Source of the DNA: Bactericera cockerelli
Taxonomy: Eukaryota > Arthropoda > Insecta > Hemiptera > Triozidae
Length of the DNA stretch: 64,000 nucleotides
NCBI GenBank assembly: GCA_024516035.1
Contig: CM044965.1
Coordinates: forward strand, 768,683 to 832,682
Direction of reading: 5' to 3'
Position numbers and translations under genes: made by a program. Below the pieces are notes generated by a model. The model did no database searches and was not told the DNA's origin. It worked only from the letters and a program-made list of their open reading frames with translations. Below, in pieces: positions 34,721-46,834 of this stretch (position 1 is its first letter; each line of letters begins with the position of its first letter).

Positions 34721-35074
34721 TGAAGCTTACAGGGTGTTTTGCTAACGTTCAATTATTTTTAAGGGTCCGTTAATAATTTTCACAGGACAACCAAATGCTC
34801 TTTCAATCCTAGTTGATCAGAGTATGAAACTATGTACGTTTAGAGATTCGGTAGAATTATTTACTAAAAATATGTATCAGTTAAAATCATTTTAACTGAT
34901 ATATATTTTTAGTAAATAATTCTACAGAATTTCTAAACGTACATCTACATAGTTTCATTCTCTGATCAATAGGATTGAAAAATTATTAATGGACTTTACT
35001 TTGAAATTACTGTGAAAATTATGAATGGACCCTTAAAAATAATTGAACGTTAGCGAAACGCCCAGTAAGCTTCA
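34721..35074. mobile_element. Foldback (near-perfect hairpin) MITE
   Basis: The left arm 34721-34887 and right arm 34889-35074 are reverse complements along nearly their whole length, with a centre at about 34888 (TCAGTTAAAAT-C-ATTTTAACTGA). The arms share GCTAACGTTCAATTATTTTT, AAGGGTCC and AATTATTTACTAAAAATAT. The outer ends are CAGGGTG/CTGGGCG after a TA on both sides. Flanks TGAAGCT and AGCTTCA would join to the palindromic site TGAAGCTTAAGCTTCA, as expected for insertion at a TA. No open frame is present. Transcription would give long double-stranded RNA. Confidence 0.8.
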
Positions 35075-35093
35075 GATTTCAAGTACTAGAGAC

Positions 35094-35198
35094 ATGGAAA
35101 AGCTTGAATTACGCGAAGAGGACGCAGAAGATCGAAACCGATGGAGGCAACAAATTGATGAGGCCATAAACCAACTGAGGTATCAAAAGCCAGGATAG
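35094..35198 (+). pseudogene. LINE ORF2 C-terminal remnant
   Basis: A 34-residue frame with LELREEDAEDRNRWRQQIDE ends at TAG. The pattern xEDAxDRxxWR near a C-terminus is characteristic of arthropod LINE polymerases of the RTE/BovB-like and related types. Everything upstream is missing, so this is a 5'-truncated or interrupted insertion. It is wedged between the foldback element and the 34-bp minisatellite. Confidence 0.55.
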
Positions 35199-35217
35199 TA
35201 AGTTAGTAAGTAGATTG

Positions 35218-35575
35218 GTCATTTTGTGGATGAGCAGTTAGTACTTTATATAGAAGTCAGTGGATCAGCAGTTAGTACTTTATAGAGAAGTCAGTGGATG
35301 AACAGTTAGTACTTTATAGAGTAGTCAGTGGATGAGCAGTTAGTACTTTATATAGAAGTCAGTGGATGAGCAGTTAGTACTTTATAGAGAAGTCAGTGGA
35401 TGAGCAGTTAGTACTTTATAGAGAAGTCAGTGGATGAGCAGTTATTACTTTATAGAGAAATCAGTGGATGAGCAGTTAGTACTTTATAGAGTAGTCAGTG
35501 GATGAGCAGTTTGTACTTCATTGAGAAATCAGTGGATGTGTAGTTGGTACTATATTGAGAAATCAGTAGACAATG
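35218..35575 (+). repeat. 34-bp minisatellite, about 10 copies
   Basis: Unit TCAGTGGATGAGCAGTTAGT followed by ACTTTATAGAGAAG, with single-base variants. The last two units (35515-35575) are decayed. Confidence 0.9.
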
Positions 35576-35760
35576 TAGATATGCAGTTTCTAATTTATCG
35601 AGAAAAAAACAAAGTGATTGCTTTGATTGCTTAGTGCATGGGACTTGGTATGAGAAGCTTTATTTATCCTTTGAAAACATTATGAGAATTTTACTGTAGA
35701 ATGATTAGGTATATCCCTACTTGTAGGTAATGTTTTTTGCTCACATTCTGTATTTCACCA

Positions 35761-35771
35761 AGACTAAATTG
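35761..35771 (+). repeat. Target-site duplication of the R1-clade LINE, left
   Basis: AGACTAAATTG, repeated exactly at 39361-39371 after the A-tail. The LINE therefore starts at 35772. Confidence 0.9.
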
Positions 35772-35773
35772 TG

Positions 35774-36208
35774 AGAAGCCTTCGTACTGCTAAATCAGGA
35801 ACTCAAGTAGCTTCCATCTCCATGCCAATGAAAGCTGCTGAATTATTGTTGAGTAGTGGGGATATCAAAATAGGATGGACCCGATGCAGAGTGAAACCCA
35901 AGTATGACTTTGTACGCTGTTTCAATTGCTTGAAGATGGGACACCATTCTGATGTATGCAGGGAACCAAGACTGGAAAAAAAGTGTTTAAATTGCACACA
36001 ATCTGGACATGTAGCAAAAGAATGCACTAGTGTTAAGTATTGTAGCATGTGTGAAGTGGTGGGTCACAGGTGTGACTCTTTCTCCTGTCCATCTTTCAGA
36101 AAGCTGATAGATCAAGTGAATAAAACAAAAAATCAAGTCAAAAATTACCAAAGAGACAAAGAATTATCAGAGGTAGAGGATTTGGAAAAAGAAGCTAATA
36201 ATGATTAA
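35774..36208 (+). pseudogene. ORF1 (Gag-like), N-terminus missing
   Basis: The C-terminal part of the LINE RNA-binding protein, about 144 residues. It opens with RSLRTAKSGTQVA, a block found just before the zinc knuckles in R1-clade ORF1 proteins. Three knuckles follow: CFNCLKMGHHSDVC and CLNCTQSGHVAKEC (both C-x2-C-x4-H-x4-C), and CSMCEVVGHRCDSFSC (C-x2-C-x4-H-x6-C), the usual R1-clade set. The C-terminus is charged. There is no start codon because the element is truncated exactly at this point. Its stop overlaps the ORF2 start as ATGATTAA, an arrangement that suggests coupled termination and reinitiation. Confidence 0.9.
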
Positions 36209-39158
36209 GTTTTTACAGCTAAATACTCACCTATCTAAGGCGTGTCATGATCTAGTCAATAAAACTGTACTGGATAAAAATATTGGAATTCTACTACTTA
36301 GTGAACCAAACAAGAGAGAAGTAATAAACAATAGTTTAGAGTGGTTTGCTGACCAAAGAAATGATGCAGTTATCAAAGTTACTGATAAAAATCTCAGAGT
36401 TGAATCTTCTGGACGTGGAGAGGGTTTTGTCTGGGTACTAATTGAGACATATCAAATTTTCAGCTGTTATATTTCCCCGCACATTCCAAATCAGTCTTTC
36501 ATCAACTACCTTGAACAACTGAAATGTGAAATACTGAAGACATCTTATGATAATATTCTGTTGGGTGGTGATTTTAACGCTAAGTCTCAAGAATGGGGTT
36601 CTAGGGTTGAAGACTCAAGGGGAAATATTTTATCAGAATGGATAGTTGAAATGGGACTAGAAATTTTGAACCAAGGAGATACACCCACTTTTGTGAGGGG
36701 AGGTACTTCATCAATAGTGGACATCACCCTCTGTTCAAAATCACTTTTTCGAAAGATAAAAAAAATGGCGTGTATCTGATGAAGAAAACCTCAGCGACCA
36801 TCAGAATATCTATTTTGAAATTTTTACTCAAAATAATGTAAACATAAGCAACCCAGTAATGAGTACAGACACACAGAAATGGAGATATGATGAGAAAAAG
36901 AAGGAAACCTTTCAAGACCATCTTAAAGAAAAAATACAAGGAAAAGAACCAGACCCTGAAGAATGTAAAAATCTTATACAGGAAGTATGTGAAGAAGTGT
37001 TCGGTATAAAAAATGGAAAATCACACAAGAGACCTCTCTATTGGTGGAACTCGGATATAGCAGAACGCAGGAAAACATGTCATTCACTAAAGAGGAAAAT
37101 GGTAAGGATAAATAGGAGAATATATATATCTGTAGAAGAGAAATTATAGATCGAAAGAAGAATTAAGATGGACCATAAACTCATCAAAACAGAAATGTTG
37201 GGAAAAGCTGTGCGCAGACTTGAACAAAAATGTGTGGGGAAGTGCATTCAAAATAGTATGCAAAAAATTCAAGTTTCTGCCACAAAAAACGTTAAAACCA
37301 GAAGAAAAAGTCAGAGAAGCAGAAAAATTATTTCCCCGCCATGCTTCCATAATATGGGATCATATTGAAGTAAGAGCAGAAGATATACCCATACTTACCA
37401 TGGATGAAGTTGTAGAGGCTTTCCATAAGCTTAAAAATAAAAAAGCTCCTGGACCAGATGGTCTCAGTACAGAAATACTGAAGGTGTTCTTCGAACTCGA
37501 CCCAAATTACTGCTTAAACATGTTCAACAAAATTTGGAACACTGGAATTTTTCCAGTTGGTTGGAAAACTGCAAAGTTGGTCCTTCTGGAAAAAGGAAAA
37601 AATGACAGCGAAGGCAACATGACGTATCGTCCTATCTGCTTGCTCAACGTCCTTGGAAAAGTTATGGAACACCTGATAAAAAACAGGATACTGTGTGAAC
37701 TCAAAGTAAAAGGTGATCTATCTGAATCACAATTTGGTTTCCGAGAGGGTAAATCCACATTGGGAGCTTTACAAGCTGTACTGAAGCTAGCGGAAGAAGC
37801 AAAAAAAACGGAGGAAACTATGTGCAATGACATTAATCGACGTCAAAAACGCCTTCAACTCAATGCCTTGGAAGGGCATAGTTTCCGAGTTAAAGAAAAA
37901 AGGAATCTCTAATTACCTTTTGAGGATCCTTTGCAGCTACTTCCAGGACAGAAAGCTTCTGATCGATGACGGAATCATAAGTGATCTTTCCAGTGGAGTT
38001 CCACAAGGGTCCGTCGTAGGGCCAACCCTTTGGAACATATACTACGATCCCGTACTGCAAACAATACTCCCACCCTACTCTAAAATGATCGCTTATGCCG
38101 ACGACCTTGTAATTGTTACAGAAGGAAAAAACAAAGAAGAAATAGAGTCCATCACAAATAGCGCTATTGATTCCGTCATCAATTGGATGGAAAATGCTCA
38201 ACTCAAAGTTGCTCCTCAAAAAACAGAAGTGGTGCTCCTCGTCAGCAAAAGGAAATGTAGACAAATAAATGTCAACATAGAAGGTCTCCAAATATCCTCC
38301 AAGAAGTCTGCAAAATATCTTGGAGTAGTTCTTGATGAAAACCTGAAGATGTCTGAGCATATAAAATATGTTGTATCCAAGTCGGACAAAGTCATTGGAA
38401 TGCTGAGTAGGTGTATGCCAAATCTCAGAGGGCCAGACAACAGCAAACGGAAGATACTAGCTTCAGTTGTTTACTCTACGTTGCTATATGGAGCACCGGC
38501 CTGGGGTGCTGTAGTGAAAATGAAGAAATATGCCAACCTGCTCCAAAAAGTCCAAAGAAAAGTAATGATGAGACTGTGTCGAGCATATAGAACATCATCT
38601 ACTGCGGCACTCCAAGTCATATCGGGTTCATTGCCCATAGAACTCATGGTAGAAGAAAAAGTCAAAATTTCTGAAATACACCAAAACTATACAGATAAAG
38701 AAGAAAGGGAGAGCAAAGAGAAAGACTTACATGAAGAACTCTTAGAGAAGTGGAAAACCAAATGGCAAAATAGTGATAAAGGTAAATGGACGAAAACACT
38801 GATTAAAAATTTGGAAGATTGGATAAATCGCAAACATGGAGATGTTTCCTATGAACTATGCCAGTTTTTGACTGGTCATGGTCATTTTGGAACCTTCCAG
38901 TTCAAAATTAAAAAGTCAAAAGACGAAAAGTGCAGATACTGTCCACATATCAAAGATAATCCAGCGCATACTGTCTTCTTCTGCGAGAGGTTCAATTATC
39001 TAAGAGTAAAATGTCTCAGAATAGAAGGACAATTGAGCGAGGAAAATATAATTGAAAAAATGCTAAGTTCACCTGAAAGCTGGAAAAACATCGAAGAAAT
39101 GATCAGAAAAATTATAAATGAGAAAGAAAAGAACGAGAGAAACCCCCAAAACACATAA
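36201..39158 (+). pseudogene. ORF2: AP endonuclease, reverse transcriptase, zinc knuckle; three frameshifts
   Basis: ORF2 nicks target DNA and copies the LINE RNA into it. Segment 1 (36201-36765) is the endonuclease, with Asn8, Glu35 (LLLSEPN), GGDFN (Asp124, Asn126) and VDITLCS. The catalytic SDH falls after the first frameshift, at 36793-36801. Segment 2 (to about 37140) is a basic linker. Segment 3 (to about 37801) holds KAPGPDG, YRPICLLN and QFGFREGKST. Segment 4 (to 39158) has motif A LIDVKNAF, motif B SGVPQGSVVGP and catalytic YADD, then CRYC-PHIKDNPAH-TVFFC. All three shifts equal one extra base, two of them at runs of eight A (36758-36765, 37801-37808). They could be mutations or sequencing errors. 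Confidence 0.92.
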
Positions 39159-39226
39159 TGGGAGACCTAAAAGCATATGATACCCGATGTAATGTTTTGA
39201 ACGGTTCCGGGATCATATGTTTAGGG

Positions 39227-39334
39227 GGAGAGGTGGTTTTTAGTGAGGATGATGCACTGTTGCCCGCATCTCAGTACTCACACTGTTCACTAGGGTAAAA
39301 TCTAGTGTTCGTCTACAGATTTTACCACCTCTCC
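39227..39334 (+). other. LINE 3' UTR stem-loops
   Basis: GGAGAGGTGG (39227-39236) can pair perfectly with CCACCTCTCC (39325-39334). Inside, GGTAAAATCT (39294-39303) can pair with AGATTTTACC (39317-39326) around a 13-base loop. The two stems share two bases, so they may be alternatives. 3' stem-loops often serve as the recognition site for the element's own reverse transcriptase. Confidence 0.6.
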
Positions 39335-39360
39335 TTAAAAAAAAAAAAAATAAAAAAAAA

Positions 39361-39371
39361 AGACTAAATTG
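39361..39371 (+). repeat. Target-site duplication of the R1-clade LINE, right
   Basis: AGACTAAATTG, the same as 35761-35771, directly after the A-rich tail. Confidence 0.9.
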
Positions 39372-39374
39372 AAT

Positions 39375-41060
39375 GTTATGCTGACTGGACCCAACATTCC
39401 ACATCCTCTCACACCACCCTGTATGAGTGACAAAGGAGAGAGTTGGGGGTGAGGGCTGCTAGCAGGAGGTAAGAAAAGCTGATAATACATACATGTAGAA
39501 CGTAGATGTTCCCCTCATGTGAAGATATAGTGTTTTCCCTAATTAATGTGAGCACTGCGCATGCACGGGCATAATAATATGTAGAAAAAGAAAGAACCGA
39601 CGAGCATATATAAAAAGAAAGGAGGAAAAATAATTGTTAAGGAAACAGCACATTGCGTTCTCCAGAGAAAGTTTTGGGAGGAACATTATGGGATGGTGAG
39701 TATTGACTGAGAAGTATGGAGGTAAGAGTTTCTTGAAAGTTGAAAGTGTGCAAATTAGATAGACATATTCATTCATTGTACTAATAAGCAAGTCAGATAA
39801 GAAGCCACTGGTTTTTTAATATATTTTTTTCTGGTTTACCATCAATAGTACATAGCTGCTGCAACGTTTTCTTAATTTTTGAATAATCACTAAAAACTGT
39901 TTTTTTTTTCTTTCTCTTTTTCAAAATTATTATTCTTTATTGTGAACTAAATGAGATGTAACATAACTATTCTAGAGTTCATAGTTTAACAAAGCAATAC
40001 AAAATATGACTCAAATATGCTCCATGAGAGAAAAATATGTCTTAGAATATATTTTCCAGCAAACGGTTATTCCAGGTCAATATTCCAGCAAACAGTTTTT
40101 CAGTCAACTATTGACGTTTATTCCAAAACAGTTTAACTACTACCGGTTTTATTAATAATCCAAGAGCGTCTTATTCTATACTACCTCTCTTGGGTAAACT
40201 TAATCCTGTTTTCAAAGCTCCCTCTATTCCCAGCCAAAATAAGAAAGACACAAAAAAGAAGCATTAACTAAAAGAAAAAATATTCAACTTTTAAAAAGAG
40301 GAGAAAAAACTCATCCCTCTTCTTTGCCTCCACCCCCCCAATCCCTCCTCCTCCTCCTATTCTATATATGTTCTGCGGAGGCAAACGTACACGGAGGCAG
40401 CCAAGAAGAAGAGGAAGAAGAAAAGACGACAGTTCGCATATCTTTTTTCTACATACGCGCATAATCAAGAAAACGAAGGCAGAGAGTTAAAGAAAAGCTA
40501 GAAAATCTACATATCTCCAGAACACACTTATTCTGCTTTCCTCTTTGCTCGCAGTTTTATCGCTCATTCTCGCTCTTCCCTTTTTAATTTCTTTCTTCTC
40601 TCTTTCTATTCGTTTCGCCTTTTGCAGGAGGATTCTCTGTCGTTTCGAAATTGTCTCTAATGTAAAGGATGTTTTTAAAAGAAAGGATTTTTTTAATGTC
40701 TTCTCACAGGGTTTTCTATGTTTGAAAGTAGCTATGAAGTTTGCTGGTTGTTTTTGTGATATCAGGAATATAATTTTGACGGTATGGTTTTAAATAATTC
40801 TTTACCTATTATTGAAGCGTTTCGAGAACTGGTAGTCTAATACCTACCCTACATAGATAATGAAATAATGTTTAGAGGATTGATTCAGAAAATCTAAATC
40901 TATTTAAAAAAGTAAAATACTACCAAAAAGTTATGCCCTTTTTTATTTTTCCATTGTTAACAACCACAAATTCAAAAAAATGACCAAAACATAGGTTTAA
41001 CTGCACTGTAAAAAACCAATTACTACGTGAAAATTTCAAGAGTAAAACAAAAAGTTATCA
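39375..41060. other. AT-rich intergenic DNA
   Basis: No gene or assignable repeat. Pyrimidine-rich around 40290-40360 and 40530-40640. Confidence 0.45.
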
Positions 41061-41062
41061 TA

Positions 41063-41198
41063 CTTGTGTTAATCACTTTCGTGATATCACAACTACTCAA
41101 ACTCGTTTTTATTAAATCTACGCTGAAACTGGAACTTCAACCACCGACCTCTAGGTTACAAGTCCACCGCCTTGTCCATCAAGCTACTGAGGTCGGTT
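41063..41198 (-). mobile_element. tRNA(Thr-like) SINE, copy 3
   Basis: The minus strand has ACCGACCTCAGTAGCTTGAT, a B-box-like GGTTGAAGTTCC, AAACGAGTTTGAGTAGTTGT, the palindrome GTGATATCAC and GAAAGTGATTAACACA. Confidence 0.8.
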
Positions 41199-41204
41199 AC
41201 ATAT

Positions 41205-44200
41205 CAAGAGTTCTGATCATGAAAGCACAAAAACCTACAACAGGACACATTGTAAGTTCATACGCTACATACAAAATAATATATCTGTCATAACACGCTG
41301 ATTTATCTCACGATAACCCGTGAAAGAGAAGCTATTCATATATTATATCATTGGAAAATAAATTCTCCATCTAAATGCTGCACTAGTTTGCCAAAGAAAA
41401 TTCCTTTCGAGGTTAAATGTCACGGGGCGAGATTTTCTTGTTACTTTTTCCCTCATATTTACGCCACAATTCTCCATGTATCTATCTTTAATTCAAATTG
41501 TGTATTTCCCTTCATATGAAGCCAAAAATCCCTATGTATCTTTCATTTTAAATATGTATGAATCCTCCCGCCTAGATACAAAAGACATAAATACGAATTA
41601 TGTTCCGGAGAAAACGGAAACTATTAAGGATTGGACACTTCAGGAAGAGATGTCATAGCAAAAGTAAACCCACCGTCAACCTACTTTGAATGTTATAGCT
41701 AAAATATTTCTCTGTAAAAAAATGAAAACAAATCATAAATTCTTCCATCAAAACAAACAAAATAAATAATCATCAAACATTTTTAGGTTAGTTATAACAT
41801 TTTCCAAAGAAAGCAACTCATGAAAGAGTACCATTGCAAAACGGTAGCTTATTGATAATTCAACGTCAAAAACTTCTGATACAAATTTCAATCTCAGTGT
41901 TTTTCTAACCGTGTTCTATAGGAGTGCTACCTGTGTTTCCTTTCAGAACCAACCAATTATCTGTGAAGCTAGGTAGCCATTTATTGGGTTTCTGGTGAGA
42001 AAAAACACCATCTCTAGGAAAACCAGCCTTCTAAGTGCTTGCAGCTTGAAGTTTGTAAAAAATTTGTAGAACTAAATTTGCATGAGATGTACCTTCTCAA
42101 AAAGTTCATTTAAGACATCAGAAGGTGCCTCATTTTTTATTCCTGAAAATCCAATAGTTTGGTAGTAAATAAAGGTAGAGAAACAATAACGTCCATGTTG
42201 AACATCACCTAACAAATTGCAAATCTTTACAAAACCCAACATGAGAAACTCACAACACTGTTCCAACAATCTCCCACTCTCTCATCATCGCTCACATACA
42301 TTAATTTATTTCTTTCCGTTAATGAAAAATCAATATTTTTTTCCACTCATTTTCCCGAAAAACTTCCCTATTTTCTTCTTAATGATAATTTGTACTCTTT
42401 CTCTCTCTTTTCCCTTCTCACCCCATCTCTCTTTCTCTCTCTGTCTATTTCACCCTCGCAGATTATTTAGTTTTGTTTCAACCCTATTGATGTGTGGGAC
42501 CCCCCGTTCCTATTTTTGCTTCTAGGGGATCCCATCTACATGGATGTGTAGGAAATCAAGGTCAGTATTAAATCATTAGTTTCCCTATTTCGAAAAATAT
42601 TTACTCTCCTTTACCTACATCAAGTATGGAAAGTATTGCAATCAGTTGGTAAATATTTTGGACTAAAAGGTTCTCCAGATTAAAAAAAAAAAAAATCAGC
42701 ATCTCTGAAACCAATATCAAAGAATGTGTTTGCTTCTAACCCACATTAATCGATTTACCTTATCAATGTAGGTATGATTATTAATTTTCTCAATTCATAA
42801 ATTTATGTGGTTTGAAAAAAAATATATAATATGATACTAGTCCTAACCTAGAAAAAAAACAATCATAAAACATTGGGAAAGTCTCTTTTGGAAATCATGT
42901 GTTAGAAAGCCCTGTGATATTCATTTTTTTTTTTTTTTTTGAAAGCTTCGCTTATATGACAGCATGTTGTGTGATCGAGTAATTAGTGTATCACGCATGC
43001 GTCCAGAGTAGATATAGTTACATTAGGAGATCTCGTTGTGGTAGCTTGACACCCCATTGTAGTCAGCAGTCCCCCTTGTCCTGTGCTCCATGGGAAATCG
43101 TGCATGAAATAGGACAACATAGATGAAAATGAATTGTATTTTTGTGCAAAATAGGGACTCTCCAACACTAACTATAATGATAGAAATATATTTGAGTTTT
43201 ATTTACCGTTGGAGCAAGACTGAGCTGTTGGAAATTTGGGTGAAAAGTCTCATTGAAATTCCCGACTCCTGAACAAGGTTAGCTGGCAACTGAATAAAAA
43301 ATAATATTTACTCCTAACTTTTTTTTGGTCTAATGTTATCCAACACTTTTTCCTAGTCTTTTTTAAGAAATGCAACCTCCACCCACACCACAGGGTGTGA
43401 ACACTATTGTATGTCCTCTGGGTTATGCCAGATAATCAAATTTCATGTTGTATCCTTACCATTGCCATGCGATAAACAAATAAATTTCAATACAAATAAA
43501 TTTCGATTGTCTTGAGTGGTAAACACGATACCCTGTAAAACTCCACTCTTGTGCATTCGACACAGTAAGATAATAGGTGATAAAATGTCAATAACAAGTC
43601 AACGCATGGGTTCATTATTATTAGTATGCTTGTATCTCAGCATTAATATTTATATTATTGTTCTAGTGCCTATTCGTTATCAATATCGATAGATCCAAGT
43701 CTCAACACAATACTCGCTGCAGAGTTGCAAAGGTGTGAAGGCGCAACGAATGAAAGTTCACGTGTGAATAGATCTTTTACTGGGTCTGCAAATATCTTCT
43801 CTTAAAAATCTATATCATTTTATAATACAACTTAATAATAATTTAGTTGGTGCCTAAAATGTAGGAAATGTGTCACACTTTTTAATATGACCCATATTGT
43901 TCATTGGGTTGGATTTTCAATGTTGATTTAATGTACAAGGTGAGATTTTCGTTTATTTTTTGAAAAATGAGAGAAAAATAGAGAAAAAAGAATATTTTTT
44001 ATTTTGTTAGTTCTAAGTTATTTTCAAATAAAAAGAAATTAAGTAATACAAAAGAAGAAAAACATCTCACAAATCTTAAGAATTCAATATCTATTTTAAA
44101 AATTAGGAATTTAATTTTTTCGCAACTTTTGTAATAAAATTTGGCCAACTTTCTGGTGACTTTCATTTTAGATGTCAACTCTAGAAAAAGTAGTTCTTTA

Positions 44201-46235
44201 AAATAAACCTACCTTATTTAGGACCACAGACTATGAAACAATTATCAACGCATTTTGTTACACCCTTTATAAATCAAATCTCTTGATTGTGTCTTGATCA
44301 TAATCACTAACTATACTTCTGAACTTTCTCTTTGTTGATAAAAATAAACAACAACCACTTAGTCAAGAGAACTCCAAATGACTTTGAAATTTGCAACTGA
44401 ATTACTCTGCATAGACATTCTCTCTAGGAAAGTACAATAATGGATGCACCATGTTCATTATCTCCATGAAAAATATAGTTAAAAGATTTGACTTCACCTG
44501 TTTGGACTTATTATTAATTTATTTTTTGATAGTTTGACCTCACATCAAAAAGATGGATGATCTAAACTTCTAAAGGCACTAGGGAGTGTTTTTCATGATA
44601 GCCTTTGTGATCAATTGTACAGATTGTACACTATTAAGCTCGTTTATGAGTAAGACTTTAAACCAATATTAAATTTTACTTCCAAAGATGTCTGTATGTA
44701 TCATTATTATGATCTGAGTTCTCAAGACCAGAGAGAAAACAAGACCAATCCGAAATTCTGACTTCTGTAGACGTGAGGTCTTGAGATACATATAAATATC
44801 TTAAGAATCATGGAAAATGCCAAGCAAACTTGAACAATCCCTATCCCTACATAGTAGACAGTATGCAGAACTTTACAATAACCCTAATTAGAGGAACTTA
44901 TCCCAACTTGGTAAGAAATATCTCTGGAAGATTCACGACTTTACATTCACCCTATTCTTGTTGGTTTGCAAGTTTCAAGCTCTCGTTACTAGTTAGAATA
45001 GTGTTACATTTATTAACGATTGATAAATTTATGTCTTTTCCTTGCGTTGATCATAAGTTAAATTATGGCTTTTTCCTCTCTCCAGAAGAACACTTTTAAA
45101 TTAACTTGGTTTCTGTCTTCGTCAGAGCTGATGGTGAGAGGATTTATAACAAAGTTTGTGAGAGGCGTACAGGACGTCACCAATGACTCCTGGTGCTTGT
45201 TTACGACCAATTCTTCAGAATCTAGGTCTAGAGGTAACACAATTACAACTCTGTGTCCACAGCAAGAATGGACGGTGAGATCCTTCCATCCTGAAGAGGC
45301 ATTTGATATAATTGGATCAGGTCTGCAGGGACCAATTTTATTACTAGATAGTGGAAGTTTTTGATCGCGCAATTTTGTTCATTCGTGTCTGTAGGATATT
45401 GTGTAGTTCCTAACAAAGTTTCAATTACGATAGAGTTGGATCTATCAGATTTTTTCTTATCAGTTGAAATGACACAGAGTTTAGTTCTAATTTGAATCCA
45501 CCAAAAGTTAAATAAGTGATACCAATAAAACATTTCGACCTATTTAAATTAGTTTTCCCTTTCAAATAATATCAAGCTACTAGATACGTAACATTAAAAT
45601 GACATACTTGTAAATGACAAGGGAGTGTTAGAAACCTCTTGCAATAACTCTGTCTGACTATCTGAAAGAAATTAAATCCTTTACAGAATTAGATATAGTG
45701 TTGGACGACGAAAAAGAAATGAGCGGTACAAGTTACAACCTGTATAGAATAGTCCGGGGAATCCTCTACAAAGAGAAGTCAAGAGCTATGATAGAACATA
45801 ATATCCACTATTTGCATTTATGCAAATTTTGTCGTTTATGTGTCGTTACTTTGGTAAGGCTATCTGCTATCTGCCGAGTCGTGTCTTGAGGAGTTCAATT
45901 ATATTAGAAGAGAGGAATAGCGCGAACACCCAATTGTTCCTGTTCAGTCCTCTCGGAGTAGTATTAATGAACCACTATTAAGATATCATGTGAATCATCT
46001 CATTTTGTTGTTTAAAATGGTAATTCAAATCTTGGTTAAGTGAACCAGGAACTAGGAACAGACATGTATAAAACTCTGTTCGTCAAAGTTTGATACATTG
46101 AAGCAAAAAAAAACCATCCTCACCTTCCTGTAATTATGTCAATCGGAGACATGAGCAAATTTATTCAATCTAAAGAAGCGCCCATTTCTGTATTTACGAA
46201 ACACTTTTCCTTGTCCCCCCATCTAAATATTGAAC
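41205..46235. other. Long AT-rich intergenic stretch
   Basis: No gene, tRNA or repeat family identified in about 5 kb. There is a CT-rich patch at 42395-42450 and a 20-base T-run near 42922. About 45060-45370 is open on both strands for about 100 codons, but it has no recognisable domain and no start or splice context I can support. Confidence 0.45.
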
Positions 46236-46239
46236 ATCT

Positions 46240-46515
46240 CAATCAAGTATCGTTTAGTGGTAAGCTATTCGCTTGCCATGCGGAAGGCGGGTTTGATATC
46301 CAGAGCCGACAAAATAATTGTATTCAAAACTTGGTTACAGTTGTTTGTAAGGGATACCTTCCCGTGCGCTCGTGTTGACCCAGCACCTAAGTGGGAATTA
46401 TTGTGTCACTTCTTGCCCATCAGAGAGGAGCCATATTAGAAGCTACACAGACCAGCGTCTAAAAATAGTTACTGTTTCATAGAAACAAAATAAAAAAGCT
46501 GTGAAACACTCATAT
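46240..46515 (+). mobile_element. tRNA(Gly-like) SINE, decayed copy
   Basis: Contains TTGCCATGCGGAAGG, GGATACCTTCC, GCTCGTGTTGACCCAGCACC, GTTTCATAG and GGCxGTGAAACACTCAT-type words in the same order as the copy at 62245-62500. Confidence 0.8.
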
Positions 46516-46834
46516 TTTTTTCAACGTCAAAAGGAGATGGATTATTTTCTGTAAATGCCAATACGTTCAAGCGTCAGGTAATCCCGCCCATAGAAGCGAT
46601 ACTACACACCACAATAGAGAAGCAAGCTTTTCAGAAAACCCATTCCACACCATTGCAACACCCAAGTAGAAACACCATTGGGCATATAGAGTACACCGAA
46701 GAGTCTACTCGGCCAGTAGGTAACAGTCAGGCAATAGCCTCGCTCCTAGACCAACACAACACCTTATTGTGCGCGGACCTAACTAGAAATTATTGACTGT
46801 TATGATCTTATTATGATATCGTGAGTGCGAGGAG

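Larger units (their letters stand above)
35772..39360 (+). mobile_element. R1-clade LINE, 5' truncated, 3.6 kb
   Basis: This non-LTR retrotransposon has a truncated ORF1, an overlapping ORF2, a 3' UTR (39159-39336) and an A-rich tail (39337-39360), flanked by an 11-bp duplication. Three single-base frameshifts break ORF2, but the domains are otherwise well kept, so the insertion is fairly young. R1-clade membership rests on three CCHC knuckles in ORF1, an apurinic-type endonuclease, the reverse-transcriptase motifs, and the C-terminal C-x2-C-x8-H-x4-C. R1 itself targets 28S rDNA. No such target is seen here, so this is a dispersed relative. It inserted by target-primed reverse transcription. 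Confidence 0.93.

Noticed and set aside
35218..35575. CRISPR-like array
   Set aside because: Units are directly adjacent with no unique spacers and the DNA is eukaryotic. It is a minisatellite.
45058..45533. Overlapping frames of about 100 codons on both strands
   Set aside because: No recognisable domain on either strand and no supported start or splice site.
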